DNA from: Sinorhizobium sp. A49
GTDB taxonomy: Bacteria > Pseudomonadota > Alphaproteobacteria > Rhizobiales > Rhizobiaceae
Assembly (NCBI RefSeq): GCF_002002725.1
Contig: NZ_MUNW01000030.1
Location: 1-64,000 of the forward strand
DNA: 64,000 bases
Direction of reading: 5' to 3'
This document shows, piece after piece, positions 17,814-27,222 of the stretch. The position numbers and the translations under genes were made by a program. The first letter of the stretch is position 1, and each line of letters opens with the position of its first letter. The notes beneath the pieces were generated by a model. That model was not told the DNA's origin and did not search any database. It worked only from the letters and a program-made list of their open reading frames with translations.

Positions 17814-19214
17814 ATGGTGAAGTATATCTCGACGCGCGGCGAGGCCGCCCCCCTCGGCTTTTGCGATGCACTGCTTGCGGGCCTTGCGCGCGATGGCGGT
17901 CTCTACCTCCCCAAGGAGTGGCCGACGCTGTCCAAGAAAGAGATCCGGGCGCTGCGCGGCAAACCCTACCAGGATATCGCCTTCGCCGTCCTCGAGCCCT
18001 TTATCCATGGCGAGATCCCCCAGGCCAAGTTTCGCGAGATGATCGACGAGGCCTATGCCACCTTCCGTCATCCGGCCATCGCGCCCCTCGTCCAGACCGG
18101 CCCCAATGCCTTCGTCATGGAGCTGTTCCACGGCTCGACGCTCGCCTTCAAGGACGTGGCGATGCAGCTGCTGGCCCGGCTGATGGACTATGTGCTGGCC
18201 GAGCGCGGCGAACGGGCGACCATCGTCGGCGCGACCTCGGGCGATACCGGAGGTGCCGCCATCGACGCCTTTGCCGGCCGCGAGCGCACCGACATCTTCA
18301 TCCTCTTCCCGCATGGCAAGGTTTCGCCGGTCCAGCAGCGCCAGATGACGACGTCGAAGGCCGGCAACGTCCACGCCATCGCCGTCAAAGGCAATTTCGA
18401 TGACTGCCAGAACCTCGTCAAAGGCATGTTCAACGACGCGGCCTTCCGCGATGGCGTCAAGCTTTCGGGCGTCAATTCGATCAACTGGGCGCGGATCATG
18501 GCCCAGATCGTCTATTATTTCACCACCGCGATCGCGCTCGGCGGACCGGACCGCAAGATTTCCTTCACAGTGCCAACAGGCAACTTCGGCGATATCTTTG
18601 CCGGTTACGTCGCCAAGCGCATGGGCCTGCCGATCGACAAGCTTGTAGTCGCCACCAACGAAAACGACATTATCGCCCGCACATTGAAGACCGGCCGCTA
18701 CGAAATGCGCGAGGTCAAGGCGACGACGTCGCCGTCGATGGACATCCAGATCTCGTCCAACTTCGAACGGCTTCTGTTCGAGGCGAACGATCGTGACCCG
18801 GCCGAAGTGCGCTCCGCGATGGAGAGCCTGAAGCAGTCGGGCTCGTTTGCCATACGCGAAAAGGCACTGAAAGCGATACGCAAGGAGTTCCGCTCCGGGC
18901 GCGCCTCCGAGAAAGAGGTCGCCAAGACCATTGCCAAGACCCTGGAAGAGACCGGCTACCTGCTCGACCCGCACAGCGCCATCGGCGTCTTCGTGGCGGC
19001 CAAGCACGAGAAGGCGTCAGCCCCGATGGTGACGCTGGCAACCGCCCATCCCGCGAAATTCCCCGACGCCGTAAAATCGGCAAGTGGTATTGACCCGGCG
19101 CTTCCGACGTGGCTTGCTGACCTGATGAACAGGGAGGAGCGTTTCGATATCCTGGATGCGGATCTGAAGAGCGTCGAGACCTTTATCGGCGAACGCACCC
19201 GCCTCCAGGGGTAA
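17814..19214 (+). CDS. thrC: Threonine synthase
   Basis: 466 residues, the length of the long bacterial/fungal threonine synthase class. It begins MVKYISTRGEAAPLGFCDALLAGLARDGGLYLP. The PLP lysine lies in FHGSTLAFKDVAMQLLARL, and the phosphate-binding turn is ATSGDTGGAAIDAF. Other family blocks are SINWARIMAQIVYYF and VPTGNFGDIFAGYVA. It converts O-phosphohomoserine to threonine. thrB (homoserine kinase) is also in this window about 8 kb away. The M16 peptidase gene begins 16 bases downstream, so the two are cotranscribed. Confidence 0.96.
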   Translation: MVKYISTRGEAAPLGFCDALLAGLARDGGLYLPKEWPTLSKKEIRALRGKPYQDIAFAVLEPFIHGEIPQAKFREMIDEAYATFRHPAIAPLVQTGPNAFVMELFHGSTLAFKDVAMQLLARLMDYVLAERGERATIVGATSGDTGGAAIDAFAGRERTDIFILFPHGKVSPVQQRQMTTSKAGNVHAIAVKGNFDDCQNLVKGMFNDAAFRDGVKLSGVNSINWARIMAQIVYYFTTAIALGGPDRKISFTVPTGNFGDIFAGYVAKRMGLPIDKLVVATNENDIIARTLKTGRYEMREVKATTSPSMDIQISSNFERLLFEANDRDPAEVRSAMESLKQSGSFAIREKALKAIRKEFRSGRASEKEVAKTIAKTLEETGYLLDPHSAIGVFVAAKHEKASAPMVTLATAHPAKFPDAVKSASGIDPALPTWLADLMNREERFDILDADLKSVETFIGERTRLQG

Positions 19215-19230
19215 GAACGAGAAGAAACGT

Positions 19231-20532
19231 ATGATGAAAGTTGAGTGCACCCGGCTCCCTTCCGGGTTGACGGTGGTAACCGAGCAGATGCCGCATCTCG
19301 AAAGCGTGGCGCTCGGCGTGTGGATCAAATCGGGTTCACGCAACGAAACCGTGGGCGAACATGGCATCGCCCATCTGCTTGAGCACATGGCTTTCAAAGG
19401 CACCGGCCGGCGGACCGCCCGCCAGATCGCCGAGGAAATCGAGAATGTCGGCGGCGAAGTCAACGCCGCGACCTCGACCGAAACGACCTCCTATTACGCA
19501 CGCGTCCTCAAGGATCACGTGCCTTTGGCGGTCGACATTCTTGCCGACATCCTCACCGAGTCGAGCTTCGACGATGAGGAGTTGCGCCGCGAAAAGCAGG
19601 TGATCCTGCAGGAGATCGGCGCTGCCGACGACACGCCCGACGACGTCGTCTTCGATCGTTTCGCCGAAACCGCCTATCGCAACCAGACGGTCGGCCGTCC
19701 GATCCTCGGCACACCGGAGACGGTGATGTCGTTTTCGGCAGACCAGATCCGCCAGTATCTCGGCCGCAACTACACCACCGACCGGATGTTCGTCGTCGCC
19801 GCCGGCGCCGTCGAGCACGAGGCTTTCGTGCGCCAGGTCGAAGAGCGCTTTTCGACCCTGCCGCGCACGCCGCTGGCAACACCGGTTCTCGAGACCGCGA
19901 TCTATACCGGTGGCGAAAGCCGCGAAACCCGCGACCTGATGGACGCGCAGATCCTGCTCGGCTTCGAAGGCAAGGCCTATCACGCCCGCGACTTCTACTG
20001 TTCGCAGATTCTCGCCAACATCCTCGGCGGCGGCATGTCTTCGCGCCTGTTCCAGGAAGTACGCGAGCATCGCGGCCTCTGCTATTCGGTCTATGCCTTC
20101 CATTGGGGCTTCTCCGATACCGGCATCTTCGGCGTACATGCGGCAACCGGCGGCGAAAACCTGCCGGAGCTGATGCCCGTGATTGTCGACGAGCTGCGCA
20201 AGTCGTCGATGAATATCGAGCAGCAGGAAATCGAGCGCGCCCGCGCACAGATCCGCGCCCAGTTGCTGATGGGCCAGGAAAGCCCGGCGGCGCGCGCCGG
20301 CCAGATTGCCCGCCAGATGATGCTCTACGGCCGTCCGATCCCGAACGACGAACTGATGGAGCGCCTGTCCGGCATCACCATCGAGCGCCTGACGGATCTC
20401 GCCGGTCGCCTGTTCTTCGACACCACCCCGACGCTGTCGGCAATCGGCCCGCTCGAACAGCTGGCGCCGATGAACGACATCCTGTCGTCCCTGACAGGAA
20501 AAACCACCGTCGCTCACGCCGTCGCAAGCTGA
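19231..20532 (+). CDS. M16-family zinc peptidase (processing-peptidase-like)
   Basis: About 433 residues. The inverted zinc motif HLLEHMAFKGT (HxxEH) is near residue 48, and the third ligand Glu is in EIENVGGEVNAATSTETTSYYARV. The C-terminal half has the GGGMSSRLFQEVREHRGLCYSVYAFH block of mitochondrial processing peptidase beta and PqqL-like proteins. It is an intact, probably cytoplasmic metalloendopeptidase; alphaproteobacterial members are the closest relatives of mitochondrial MPP. The substrate is unknown. The start could be either of the two adjacent ATG codons. Cotranscription with thrC is common in alphaproteobacteria. Confidence 0.92.
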   Translation: MMKVECTRLPSGLTVVTEQMPHLESVALGVWIKSGSRNETVGEHGIAHLLEHMAFKGTGRRTARQIAEEIENVGGEVNAATSTETTSYYARVLKDHVPLAVDILADILTESSFDDEELRREKQVILQEIGAADDTPDDVVFDRFAETAYRNQTVGRPILGTPETVMSFSADQIRQYLGRNYTTDRMFVVAAGAVEHEAFVRQVEERFSTLPRTPLATPVLETAIYTGGESRETRDLMDAQILLGFEGKAYHARDFYCSQILANILGGGMSSRLFQEVREHRGLCYSVYAFHWGFSDTGIFGVHAATGGENLPELMPVIVDELRKSSMNIEQQEIERARAQIRAQLLMGQESPAARAGQIARQMMLYGRPIPNDELMERLSGITIERLTDLAGRLFFDTTPTLSAIGPLEQLAPMNDILSSLTGKTTVAHAVAS

Positions 20533-20724
20533 TCCGGCTCACCAGGTTTCGGCCAGGGCCAGCGTGGGGCCTGGCCGGCGAAGTGTTTGCGACTTTTCGT
20601 AAAATCGGATTCGATTTGTGCGCAAAGTTGTGCAACGCTTGGAGTTGCGACAGCGCGAGGGGCACTGTGCGCCGGGCGGTTAAGGATCTTCCGCGCGTTC
20701 AACTGGAAGGCCTCGGAGGCACTT

Positions 20725-21336
20725 ATGACACGATCGGTTTTTCGGTTCCTGTCGCGGCAGCCCGAGACGGTCGAGATCGCCAATCAGGATTACCTGCTTC
20801 GCCTCCCCCGCTACGCCGACTATCGCCAGTGGTACCAGCTTCGCAGCGAGAGCCGCGGCTTTCTCGAGCCGTGGGAACCGACCTGGCGCGCCGATGAAAT
20901 GACGGAAAGCGCCTTTCGCAGCCGCGTCATCCGCAACGAGCAGGAATTCGCGTCGGGCCAGGCGGTGCCGCTCTTTCTTTTCCACAAGCCTGCGGAAACC
21001 CTGCTCGGAGGGATCACGATCGGCCACATCCGCCGCGGCGCCGGGCAAAACTGCATGATCGGCTACTGGATGGGCGAGCGCCATGCCGGCCACGGCCACA
21101 TGTTTGCCGCCCTAAAGCTGGCAATTCCCTACATCTTTTCGAGCCTTGAGTTGCACCGTATTGAAGCAGCCTGTATTCCGGAGAACTCAAGAAGCATCCG
21201 GCTCCTTGAAAAGGCCGGTTTTGAGCGTGAAGGCTACTTAAGACAGTACTTGAGGATTAACGGGCAATGGCGTGACCATGTGCTTTTCTCCCTCCTGTCC
21301 GACGATGCCGTACCGAACAGGAAATTGCCCCTTTGA
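20725..21336 (+). CDS. GNAT N-acetyltransferase (RimJ/RimL-like)
   Basis: About 203 residues. The region LLGGITIGHIRRGAGQNCMIGYWMGERHAGHGHMFAALKLAI and LELHRIEAACIPENSRSIRLLEKAGFEREGYLRQYLRINGQWRDHVLFSLL is the RimJ-type GNAT fold with the acetyl-CoA loop. Such enzymes acetylate protein N-termini (for example ribosomal S5) or small amines. A TCGGAGG ribosome site precedes the chosen ATG, and an upstream in-frame extension is unlikely. The stop codon overlaps the start of the GGDEF-EAL gene by one base, so the two genes are translationally coupled. Confidence 0.88.
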   Translation: MTRSVFRFLSRQPETVEIANQDYLLRLPRYADYRQWYQLRSESRGFLEPWEPTWRADEMTESAFRSRVIRNEQEFASGQAVPLFLFHKPAETLLGGITIGHIRRGAGQNCMIGYWMGERHAGHGHMFAALKLAIPYIFSSLELHRIEAACIPENSRSIRLLEKAGFEREGYLRQYLRINGQWRDHVLFSLLSDDAVPNRKLPL

Positions 21337-24245
21337 TGCCTCTAACCCGCTCGCACTTCGCATGGTCAGCCTCGAAGCTGGCAGCGTTTCTGATCGCTCT
21401 CACAACGCTGTTCTGCGCCTTTGGCGGCATTGCCCATGCTCTCGAGCCGGTCAAGATTTCGCGCGAAGACACCGCACTCGATCTGACGGCCACGACCGAG
21501 ATCTACAGCGGCCGCAGCGAAGCCTTCCAGGTTTCGACGGCGCCAGGTGCCGACGGCATTGTCCGGCGCATCGAAGTGCGCTCCAGCACCGAGAACCACC
21601 AGGGCGACTGGGCCGTGTTCGCGCTCGCCAACGTTTCGGGCGAACAGCTCGACCGTGTGATCGTCGCGCCACACTTTCGCCTGGTGAACTCCAAGCTGTT
21701 CTGGCCCGACCTCGGGTCGCAGCGCATCCTTTCGATCACGCCGAGCGAAGGCTTCGCGCTGGAACGACTGCCGAGTGACGATTCGGACGTCTTCCAGATC
21801 ACGCTCAACCCGGGGGCCGTCATCACCTTCGTCGCCGAGCTGGCGACGCCCGAGCTGCCGCAGATCTACCTCTGGCAGCCGGACGCCTACAAGGACACAG
21901 TCAACGCCTTCACGCTTTATCGCGGCATCGTGCTCGGCATCGCCGGTCTTCTCGCGGTGTTCCTGACGATCCTGTTCGTGGTTAAGGGAACGTCAATGCT
22001 GCCGGCGACGGCGGCGCTCGCCTGGGCGGTACTTGCCTATATCTGCGTCGATTTCGGCTTTCTTTCCAAGCTCATCAGCGTAACCGCCGGCGACGAGCGA
22101 ATATGGCGAGCGGGAACCGAAGTCTTCCTGGCGGCGGGCCTTGTGATCTTTCTTTTCACCTATCTGAACCTCAATCGCTGGCACCAGCATCTCGGCTACG
22201 CGACCCTCGCCTGGATCCTCGGCCTTGGCCTGCTCTTCGGCGTTGCCGTCTACGATCCGGCCATCGCTTCGGGCATCGCCCGCCTCTCCTTCGCGCTGAC
22301 GGCGACCGTCGGCATCGTGCTGATCGCCTATCTCGGCTTCAACCGCTACGACCGCGCCATCCTGCTTGTCCCCGCCTGGCTGCTCATTCTGGTCTGGCTG
22401 TTCGGCGCCTGGCTGACCGTCACGGGCCAGCTGGCCAACGACATCGTCCAGCCGGCACTCGGCGGCGGGCTGGTTCTCATCGTGCTGTTGATCGGCTTTA
22501 CGGTCATGCAGCATGCCTTTGCCGGCGGCGCCTACCAACAGGGTCTGTTTTCCGATCTTGAGCGCCAGTCTCTGGCGCTGACCGGTTCCGGCGATACAGT
22601 CTGGGACTGGGACGTGGCGCGCGACCGGGTCGTGACCATTCCCGACATCTCGCTGCAGCTCGGGCTCTCCATGGGGTCGATGCACGGGCCGTTGCGCAAC
22701 TGGCTGCCGCGCCTGCACCCTGACGATCGCGATCGCTTCCGCGCCACGCTCGATGTGCTGCTCGAGCATCGCCGCGGCAAGCTCAATCATGAATTCCGCG
22801 TCCGCGCCGAGGACGGCCATTATCACTGGCTGTCGATCCGCGCGCGCCCGGTTCTCGGCGCCAATGGCGAAATCATCCGCTGCGTCGGCACGATCATCGA
22901 CATCACCGAGCAGCGCAATTCGGTCGAACGTCTGCTGCACAACGCCCTGCACGACAATCTGACCGGCCTTCCCAATCGCCAGGTCTTCCTCGACCGCCTG
23001 CAGTCTATCCTTTTGATGGCCGACAGCACGACGACGGCACGCCCAACCGTTCTTGCCATAGACATCGACCGCTACAAGCAGGTCAACGACCTGCTCGGCA
23101 TTGCCGCCGGCGACAACATCCTGATCGCGCTCACGCGCCGTCTGCGCCGACTGCTGCGTCCGCAGGATACGCTCGCACGCCTTGGCGGTGACCAGTTCGG
23201 ACTGATCCTGATGTCGGAGCGCGATCCGGCCAAGGTCGCCGATTTCGCCGACGCGGTCAGCAAGGCGATCATGGTGCCGCTCAATTACGGCAACCGCGAA
23301 ATCAACCTCACCGCCTCCATCGGCCTCGTTTCCTGGCTCGACCAGGAGCAGAGCGCTGCCGGCCTGATCGACGATGCGGAGCTGGCAATGTTCCGCGCCA
23401 AGAAGGAAGGCGGCAACCGCGTCGAGCCCTTCCGCCCGGCGTTCAGAACGTCCGGCTCCGACCGCATGCAGCTTGAAGCCGATCTCAAGCGCGCGATCGA
23501 GCGCAAGGAACTGTCGCTGGTCTATCAGCCGATCGTGCGGCTCAGCGACGCCGAGATCGCCGGTTTCGAGGCGCTGATGCGCTGGGACCACCCCAAGCGC
23601 GGCAACGTCTCTCCAACCGAATTCATCCCGATCGCCGAAAATTCCGACCTGATCAACCAGCTGGGCATGTTTGCCTTCGACAAGGCCACCAGCGACCTTA
23701 CGGAATGGCAGATCCAGACCGGCGACCTGCCGATCTTCGTGTCGATCAACCTCTCCAGCGCGCAACTGCTCAACAACGAGCTCTATGACGACATTCGTGC
23801 CGTTCTCAACAAGAACCGTTGCGACCCGGCCAAGGTGAAGATGGAGCTGACGGAATCTCTCGTGATGGAGAACCCGGAACAGGCACGGCTGGTGCTTGAG
23901 AAACTGAAGGAAGCCGGGCTGAAGCTGGCACTCGACGACTTCGGTACGGGCCACTCGTCGCTTTCCTATCTCACCCGGTTCCCCTTCGATACGATCAAGA
24001 TCGACAAGGCGCTGGTGCGAGACCCGAGCGACAAGCGCGGCATTCTGTTGCGCTCGGTGATCACCATGGCGCGCGAACTTGAAATGCAGGTGGTGGCCGA
24101 AGGCATCGAGTCCGAGGAAGACGCGATCCAGCTCGCGCAGATGGGGTGCGACTACGGCCAGAGCTTCCTGTTCGGCCCGCCGATTGGCTCGGAGTCGATC
24201 CAGCGGTTGCTGAAAGAGCGGTTTCCGCTGATGAAACGGGCTTAG
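21336..24245 (+). CDS. Membrane PAS-GGDEF-EAL protein (c-di-GMP turnover)
   Basis: About 969 residues. A signal or first helix (residues 8-32) is followed by a periplasmic beta-rich region (about 35-190) and seven or so membrane helices (about 190-390), a 7TMR-DISM-like layout. A PAS domain follows (about 410-530: LALTGSGDTVWDWDVARDRV; HEFRVRAEDGHYHWLSIRARPVLG). The GGDEF domain has GGDQF instead of GGDEF near residue 615, with an intact upstream RPQD inhibitory site. The EAL domain (about 720-960) keeps EALMRW, the DDFGTGHSS metal and loop 6 motif, and KIDKALV, so phosphodiesterase activity is likely. The altered GGDEF probably acts as a GTP or c-di-GMP sensor. It overlaps the acetyltransferase gene. 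Confidence 0.92.
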   Translation: MPLTRSHFAWSASKLAAFLIALTTLFCAFGGIAHALEPVKISREDTALDLTATTEIYSGRSEAFQVSTAPGADGIVRRIEVRSSTENHQGDWAVFALANVSGEQLDRVIVAPHFRLVNSKLFWPDLGSQRILSITPSEGFALERLPSDDSDVFQITLNPGAVITFVAELATPELPQIYLWQPDAYKDTVNAFTLYRGIVLGIAGLLAVFLTILFVVKGTSMLPATAALAWAVLAYICVDFGFLSKLISVTAGDERIWRAGTEVFLAAGLVIFLFTYLNLNRWHQHLGYATLAWILGLGLLFGVAVYDPAIASGIARLSFALTATVGIVLIAYLGFNRYDRAILLVPAWLLILVWLFGAWLTVTGQLANDIVQPALGGGLVLIVLLIGFTVMQHAFAGGAYQQGLFSDLERQSLALTGSGDTVWDWDVARDRVVTIPDISLQLGLSMGSMHGPLRNWLPRLHPDDRDRFRATLDVLLEHRRGKLNHEFRVRAEDGHYHWLSIRARPVLGANGEIIRCVGTIIDITEQRNSVERLLHNALHDNLTGLPNRQVFLDRLQSILLMADSTTTARPTVLAIDIDRYKQVNDLLGIAAGDNILIALTRRLRRLLRPQDTLARLGGDQFGLILMSERDPAKVADFADAVSKAIMVPLNYGNREINLTASIGLVSWLDQEQSAAGLIDDAELAMFRAKKEGGNRVEPFRPAFRTSGSDRMQLEADLKRAIERKELSLVYQPIVRLSDAEIAGFEALMRWDHPKRGNVSPTEFIPIAENSDLINQLGMFAFDKATSDLTEWQIQTGDLPIFVSINLSSAQLLNNELYDDIRAVLNKNRCDPAKVKMELTESLVMENPEQARLVLEKLKEAGLKLALDDFGTGHSSLSYLTRFPFDTIKIDKALVRDPSDKRGILLRSVITMARELEMQVVAEGIESEEDAIQLAQMGCDYGQSFLFGPPIGSESIQRLLKERFPLMKRA

Positions 24246-24339
24246 AGCATTTCGAGGAAACGTGCGAAGCGGTTTTCCGTCAGGAGATGCGCAAGATCAA
24301 AGAGATAGAGCGTTTCAGCTTAAGTCGGAAACGCTCCAG
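24243..24339. repeat. Dispersed rhizobial hairpin repeat, family 2, copy 2
   Basis: TAGAGCATTTCGAGGAAACG, then CGGTTTTCC, gives a GGAAA/TTTCC hairpin equivalent to that of the copy at 7146. A second hairpin, GAGCGTTTC ... GAAACGCTC, closes the element. It starts at the stop codon of the GGDEF-EAL gene and may work as its transcript end. Confidence 0.6.
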
Positions 24340-24458
24340 GCCCGCCAAGGCGCACCAACTGCGGGCTGCGGATGCAACGCAGCCCGATGGCCACACCGAC
24401 CGATCTGGTTGACGTTGCAATGCCTGCATTGATTGTCCGTATTTTTCAGCGCCTGGCG

Positions 24459-25064
24459 TCAGGCGTGGCCGGCTTCGATCGACAACATCGCCGGGCTGAC
24501 GCCCATCAAAGCGAGAGCGCGATCGTATTTGTCGCCAAGCGCCTTGTCGAAGATCAACTCGTCGCGCGCCGGGCAGGTCAGCCAACCGTTCTGGGTGATT
24601 TCCGCTTCGAGCTGGCCGGGCCCCCAGCCTGCATAGCCCAGCATCATGGTGGCGCGATGCGGCCCCTCCCCGCGCGAGATCGCACGGACGATGTCGAGTG
24701 TTGCGGTCAGGCAGATATCGTCGCTCACGGGGATGCTGGAATCGCTCAAATAGTCGTCGGAGTGCAGGACGAAACCACGTCCTGTCTCGACCGGGCCACC
24801 AGCCTGGATCTGGAAGTCGCGCGTCATCGCCGGCAGGCGGATCGCCTCATCCTCGTCAAGAATGTCGAGGTGCATCAGCACATCCGGGAAGGTCAGTTGC
24901 TGCGGCCGATTGAGGATGAACCCCATGGCGCCGTCGTCCGAATGGGCACAGATGAAAATGACGGTGCGGGCAAAATTGGTGTCAAACATCCCAGGCATGG
25001 CGATCAGGAACTGACCGTCAAGGAAACCGCGTTCCCGCTTCTTCTGTGCCATGGTTATTGCCAT
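24459..25064 (-). CDS. UPF0301 / YqgE-AlgH family protein
   Basis: About 201 residues. The family blocks are [58 protein letters not shown], and [22 protein letters not shown]. YqgE/AlgH proteins are small cytoplasmic proteins of unknown biochemical function; in Pseudomonas AlgH affects alginate production. The length is normal. Two near ATG codons are possible starts, four codons apart. It is divergent from the DsbD-alpha-like gene, with about 170 bp between them. Confidence 0.92.
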   Translation of the reverse strand: MAITMAQKKRERGFLDGQFLIAMPGMFDTNFARTVIFICAHSDDGAMGFILNRPQQLTFPDVLMHLDILDEDEAIRLPAMTRDFQIQAGGPVETGRGFVLHSDDYLSDSSIPVSDDICLTATLDIVRAISRGEGPHRATMMLGYAGWGPGQLEAEITQNGWLTCPARDELIFDKALGDKYDRALALMGVSPAMLSIEAGHA

Positions 25065-25233
25065 AATGCAGATAGCCTACCAATTCGCCGCGAAATGAAA
25101 AGCGCTTCAACGTCGCGACCGCCAAATAATGCACGTAGCGCGTTTACCGTGCCCTGCCTGATCAAACATTTATGATCTCCGCGCCCAAAGGGGCGTCTGG
25201 AGCGTTGCCGGTAAAAGCGATAATGCTTTGGCC

Positions 25234-26082
25234 ATGATCAAACGCCCCACATATGAGAACATGGTCCAGCGCATCGGCAGGGCAAGCCTTCTCCTCGCAT
25301 TTTTTCTGCCCGTCGGTGCCCAGGCTGCGACCAGCGAATGGATGACATCAACAGGCGGCATGATCCGTCTCGTCGCCGCTGCGCCGCAACAGGACGGCAC
25401 GATCCCTGCAACGCTCGAGGTCAAGCTGAACCCCGGCTGGAAGACCTATTGGCGTGAACCCGGCGCCAGCGGTATTCCTCCGCAGGTCACCCTTGATCCG
25501 GCTGAGGACGTCGTGCTTGAGAAGATCGGCTTTCCCGTTCCCAAGACCTTCGACGACGGGGTGGTGCGCTATGTCGGCTACGACAAGTCGGTTGCCTTCC
25601 CGCTCACCCTGAAGCGGCTGCACGGTGAAGGGGACGTGACGATCCGCGCGTCGGTCTTTCTCGGGATCTGTGAGGACATCTGTATTCCGGTACAGGGCGA
25701 ATTGAACCTGACGCTCAAGCAGGGCGATTTCGACAACCCGCTTGATGCTGCCCGCATCGATGGCGCAGTCGCCGCCCTGCCGGAAGCTCCCTCCGAGAAT
25801 TTCAAGGTTGCAACAGCCGTCTATGACGAGCGGAAGGCAGTGGTGCAGCTCTCGTTGCGGCTGCCGCCGGATGCCGCCAAGGAGCACCGCGAACTATTTC
25901 TGGCCGGCCCCTCCGGCGTCGCCTTCGGCAAACCGGTCATCACCAATGCAGAAGGTGCCGAGCTTCAGGCGGAGATCCCCGTTCGGCTCTCCGGCAAAGA
26001 CAAGACGCTCAAGGGAAAACCGGTAATCCTCGCCGTGCGTGCGGACGGGCGCAGCATGGAGACGACCCTTGCCTTTGATTGA
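25234..26082 (+). CDS. Periplasmic DsbD alpha-domain-like protein
   Basis: About 282 residues. A signal peptide (GRASLLLAFFLPVGAQAA) is followed by one domain like the N-terminal alpha domain of DsbD/ScsB: VKLNPGWKTYWREPGASGIPPQVTL, then GICEDICIPVQGELNLTL with a Cys pair spaced CEDIC. There is no membrane electron-transfer domain and no C-terminal thioredoxin domain, so this is a stand-alone reductant-binding domain. It probably passes electrons in periplasmic thiol chemistry or copper handling. A peroxiredoxin gene follows on the same strand after 140 bases. The start is uncertain: ATG 25234 or ATG 25261 both give a signal peptide. Confidence 0.8.
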   Translation: MIKRPTYENMVQRIGRASLLLAFFLPVGAQAATSEWMTSTGGMIRLVAAAPQQDGTIPATLEVKLNPGWKTYWREPGASGIPPQVTLDPAEDVVLEKIGFPVPKTFDDGVVRYVGYDKSVAFPLTLKRLHGEGDVTIRASVFLGICEDICIPVQGELNLTLKQGDFDNPLDAARIDGAVAALPEAPSENFKVATAVYDERKAVVQLSLRLPPDAAKEHRELFLAGPSGVAFGKPVITNAEGAELQAEIPVRLSGKDKTLKGKPVILAVRADGRSMETTLAFD

Positions 26083-26222
26083 TGCGCCTCTATAGTCCAG
26101 CCGTTTCAGGCATGGCGTCGAAGGACGCCGGCAGGAGACGCCCGGACGCAAGACAACTCAAGCCGCGACAACGCCTCGCCGGAACGCCGGATTGGGCAAA
26201 CGCGTAACGCAAGGAGAATGCC

Positions 26223-26708
26223 GTGACCATTGCCGTCGGAGACAAGCTGCCCGCTGCGACCTTCAAGGAAAAGACCGCCGATGGTCCGGTGGAAGTGACG
26301 ACCGAACACCTCTTCAAGGGCAAGCGCGTCGTGCTATTTGCAGTGCCGGGCGCGTTCACGCCCACCTGCTCGCTCAACCATCTTCCCGGCTATCTGGAAA
26401 ACCGCGACGCGATCCTGTCGCGCGGTATCGACGATATCGCCGTGGTTGCCGTCAACGATCTGCATGTCATGGGTGCCTGGGCGACGTCGTCGGGCGGCAT
26501 GGGCAAGATCCATTTCCTCTCCGACTGGAATGCCGCCTTCACCAAGGCGCTCGGCATGGATGTCGATCTCTCTGCCGGCACGCTCGGCATCCGCTCGAAG
26601 CGCTATTCCATGCTTGTCGAAGACGGCGTGGTGAAGGTGCTCAACCTCGAAGACAGCCCGGGCCAGGCAACCGTTTCGGGTGCTGCGGCAATGCTGGAAC
26701 AGCTCTGA
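26223..26708 (+). CDS. Peroxiredoxin (Prx5-like)
   Basis: About 161 residues from a GTG start preceded by AAGGAGAATGCC. The active site PGAFTPTCSLNHLPGYLEN contains the peroxidatic Cys in the Prx5/AhpE-type motif, with the conserved Pro and Thr. Other blocks are AVNDLHVMGAWATSSG and FLSDWNAAFTKALGMDVDLS. It reduces H2O2 and organic peroxides, probably with glutathione/glutaredoxin or thioredoxin as donor. I see no second Cys that would clearly be the resolving residue, so a 1-Cys mechanism is suggested. A terminator follows immediately. Confidence 0.92.
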   Translation: MTIAVGDKLPAATFKEKTADGPVEVTTEHLFKGKRVVLFAVPGAFTPTCSLNHLPGYLENRDAILSRGIDDIAVVAVNDLHVMGAWATSSGGMGKIHFLSDWNAAFTKALGMDVDLSAGTLGIRSKRYSMLVEDGVVKVLNLEDSPGQATVSGAAAMLEQL

Positions 26709-26730
26709 GAGCAGATTTCAATGCAAATGG

Positions 26731-26755
26731 AAACGGGCCCAAACGGCCCGTTTTT
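26731..26755. terminator. Bidirectional terminator between peroxiredoxin and rnhA
   Basis: AAACGGGC and GCCCGTTT arms with a short loop are followed by TTTTT on the plus strand. It touches the stop codon of rnhA on the other strand, so it serves the convergent pair. Confidence 0.85.
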
Positions 26756-27222
26756 CATTTTGCGAGAAGAGGATCCGGTCGACGCCCCTTCTTGAAGGGC
26801 TCCATGCCCTTGCGGGCAAGCTCGTCGGCACGTTCGTTTTCCGGATGGCCGGCATGGCCCTTGACCCAATGCCAGGTGACCTTGTGGCGGCGGTTGGCGG
26901 CGTCCAGCGCCTGCCAGAGTTCGCCGTTCTTCACCGGCTTCTTGTCCGCGGTTTTCCAGCCGTTCTTCTTCCAACCGTGGATCCACTTGGAGATACCGTC
27001 CATCACATATTTGCTGTCGGTGTGCAGGTCGACCTCGCAAGTGTCCTTCAGCGCATCAAGCGCCGAGATCGCAGCCAGAAGCTCCATGCGGTTGTTGGTC
27101 GTTTCCGCCTCCCCGCCGCACATGTCCTTTTCCACCTCGCCATAGCGCAAGACAGCGCCCCAGCCACCCGGCCCCGGATTGCCCGAGCAAGCACCGTCCG
27201 TAAAAATGTCAACGTGTTTCAT
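26755..27222 (-). CDS. rnhA: Ribonuclease HI
   Basis: 155 residues, the usual length. The four acidic catalytic residues are in [43 protein letters not shown] and [24 protein letters not shown] is the handle and catalytic-His region. It degrades the RNA strand of RNA-DNA hybrids and removes R-loops. The start ATG overlaps the stop codon of thrB by 4 bases (ATGA), which shows an operon with thrB first. Confidence 0.97.
   Translation of the reverse strand: MKHVDIFTDGACSGNPGPGGWGAVLRYGEVEKDMCGGEAETTNNRMELLAAISALDALKDTCEVDLHTDSKYVMDGISKWIHGWKKNGWKTADKKPVKNGELWQALDAANRRHKVTWHWVKGHAGHPENERADELARKGMEPFKKGRRPDPLLAK

Noticed and set aside
21993-23954. Open frame of about 650 codons antisense to the GGDQF-EAL gene
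   Set aside because: Shadow frame with no domain and no start signal.
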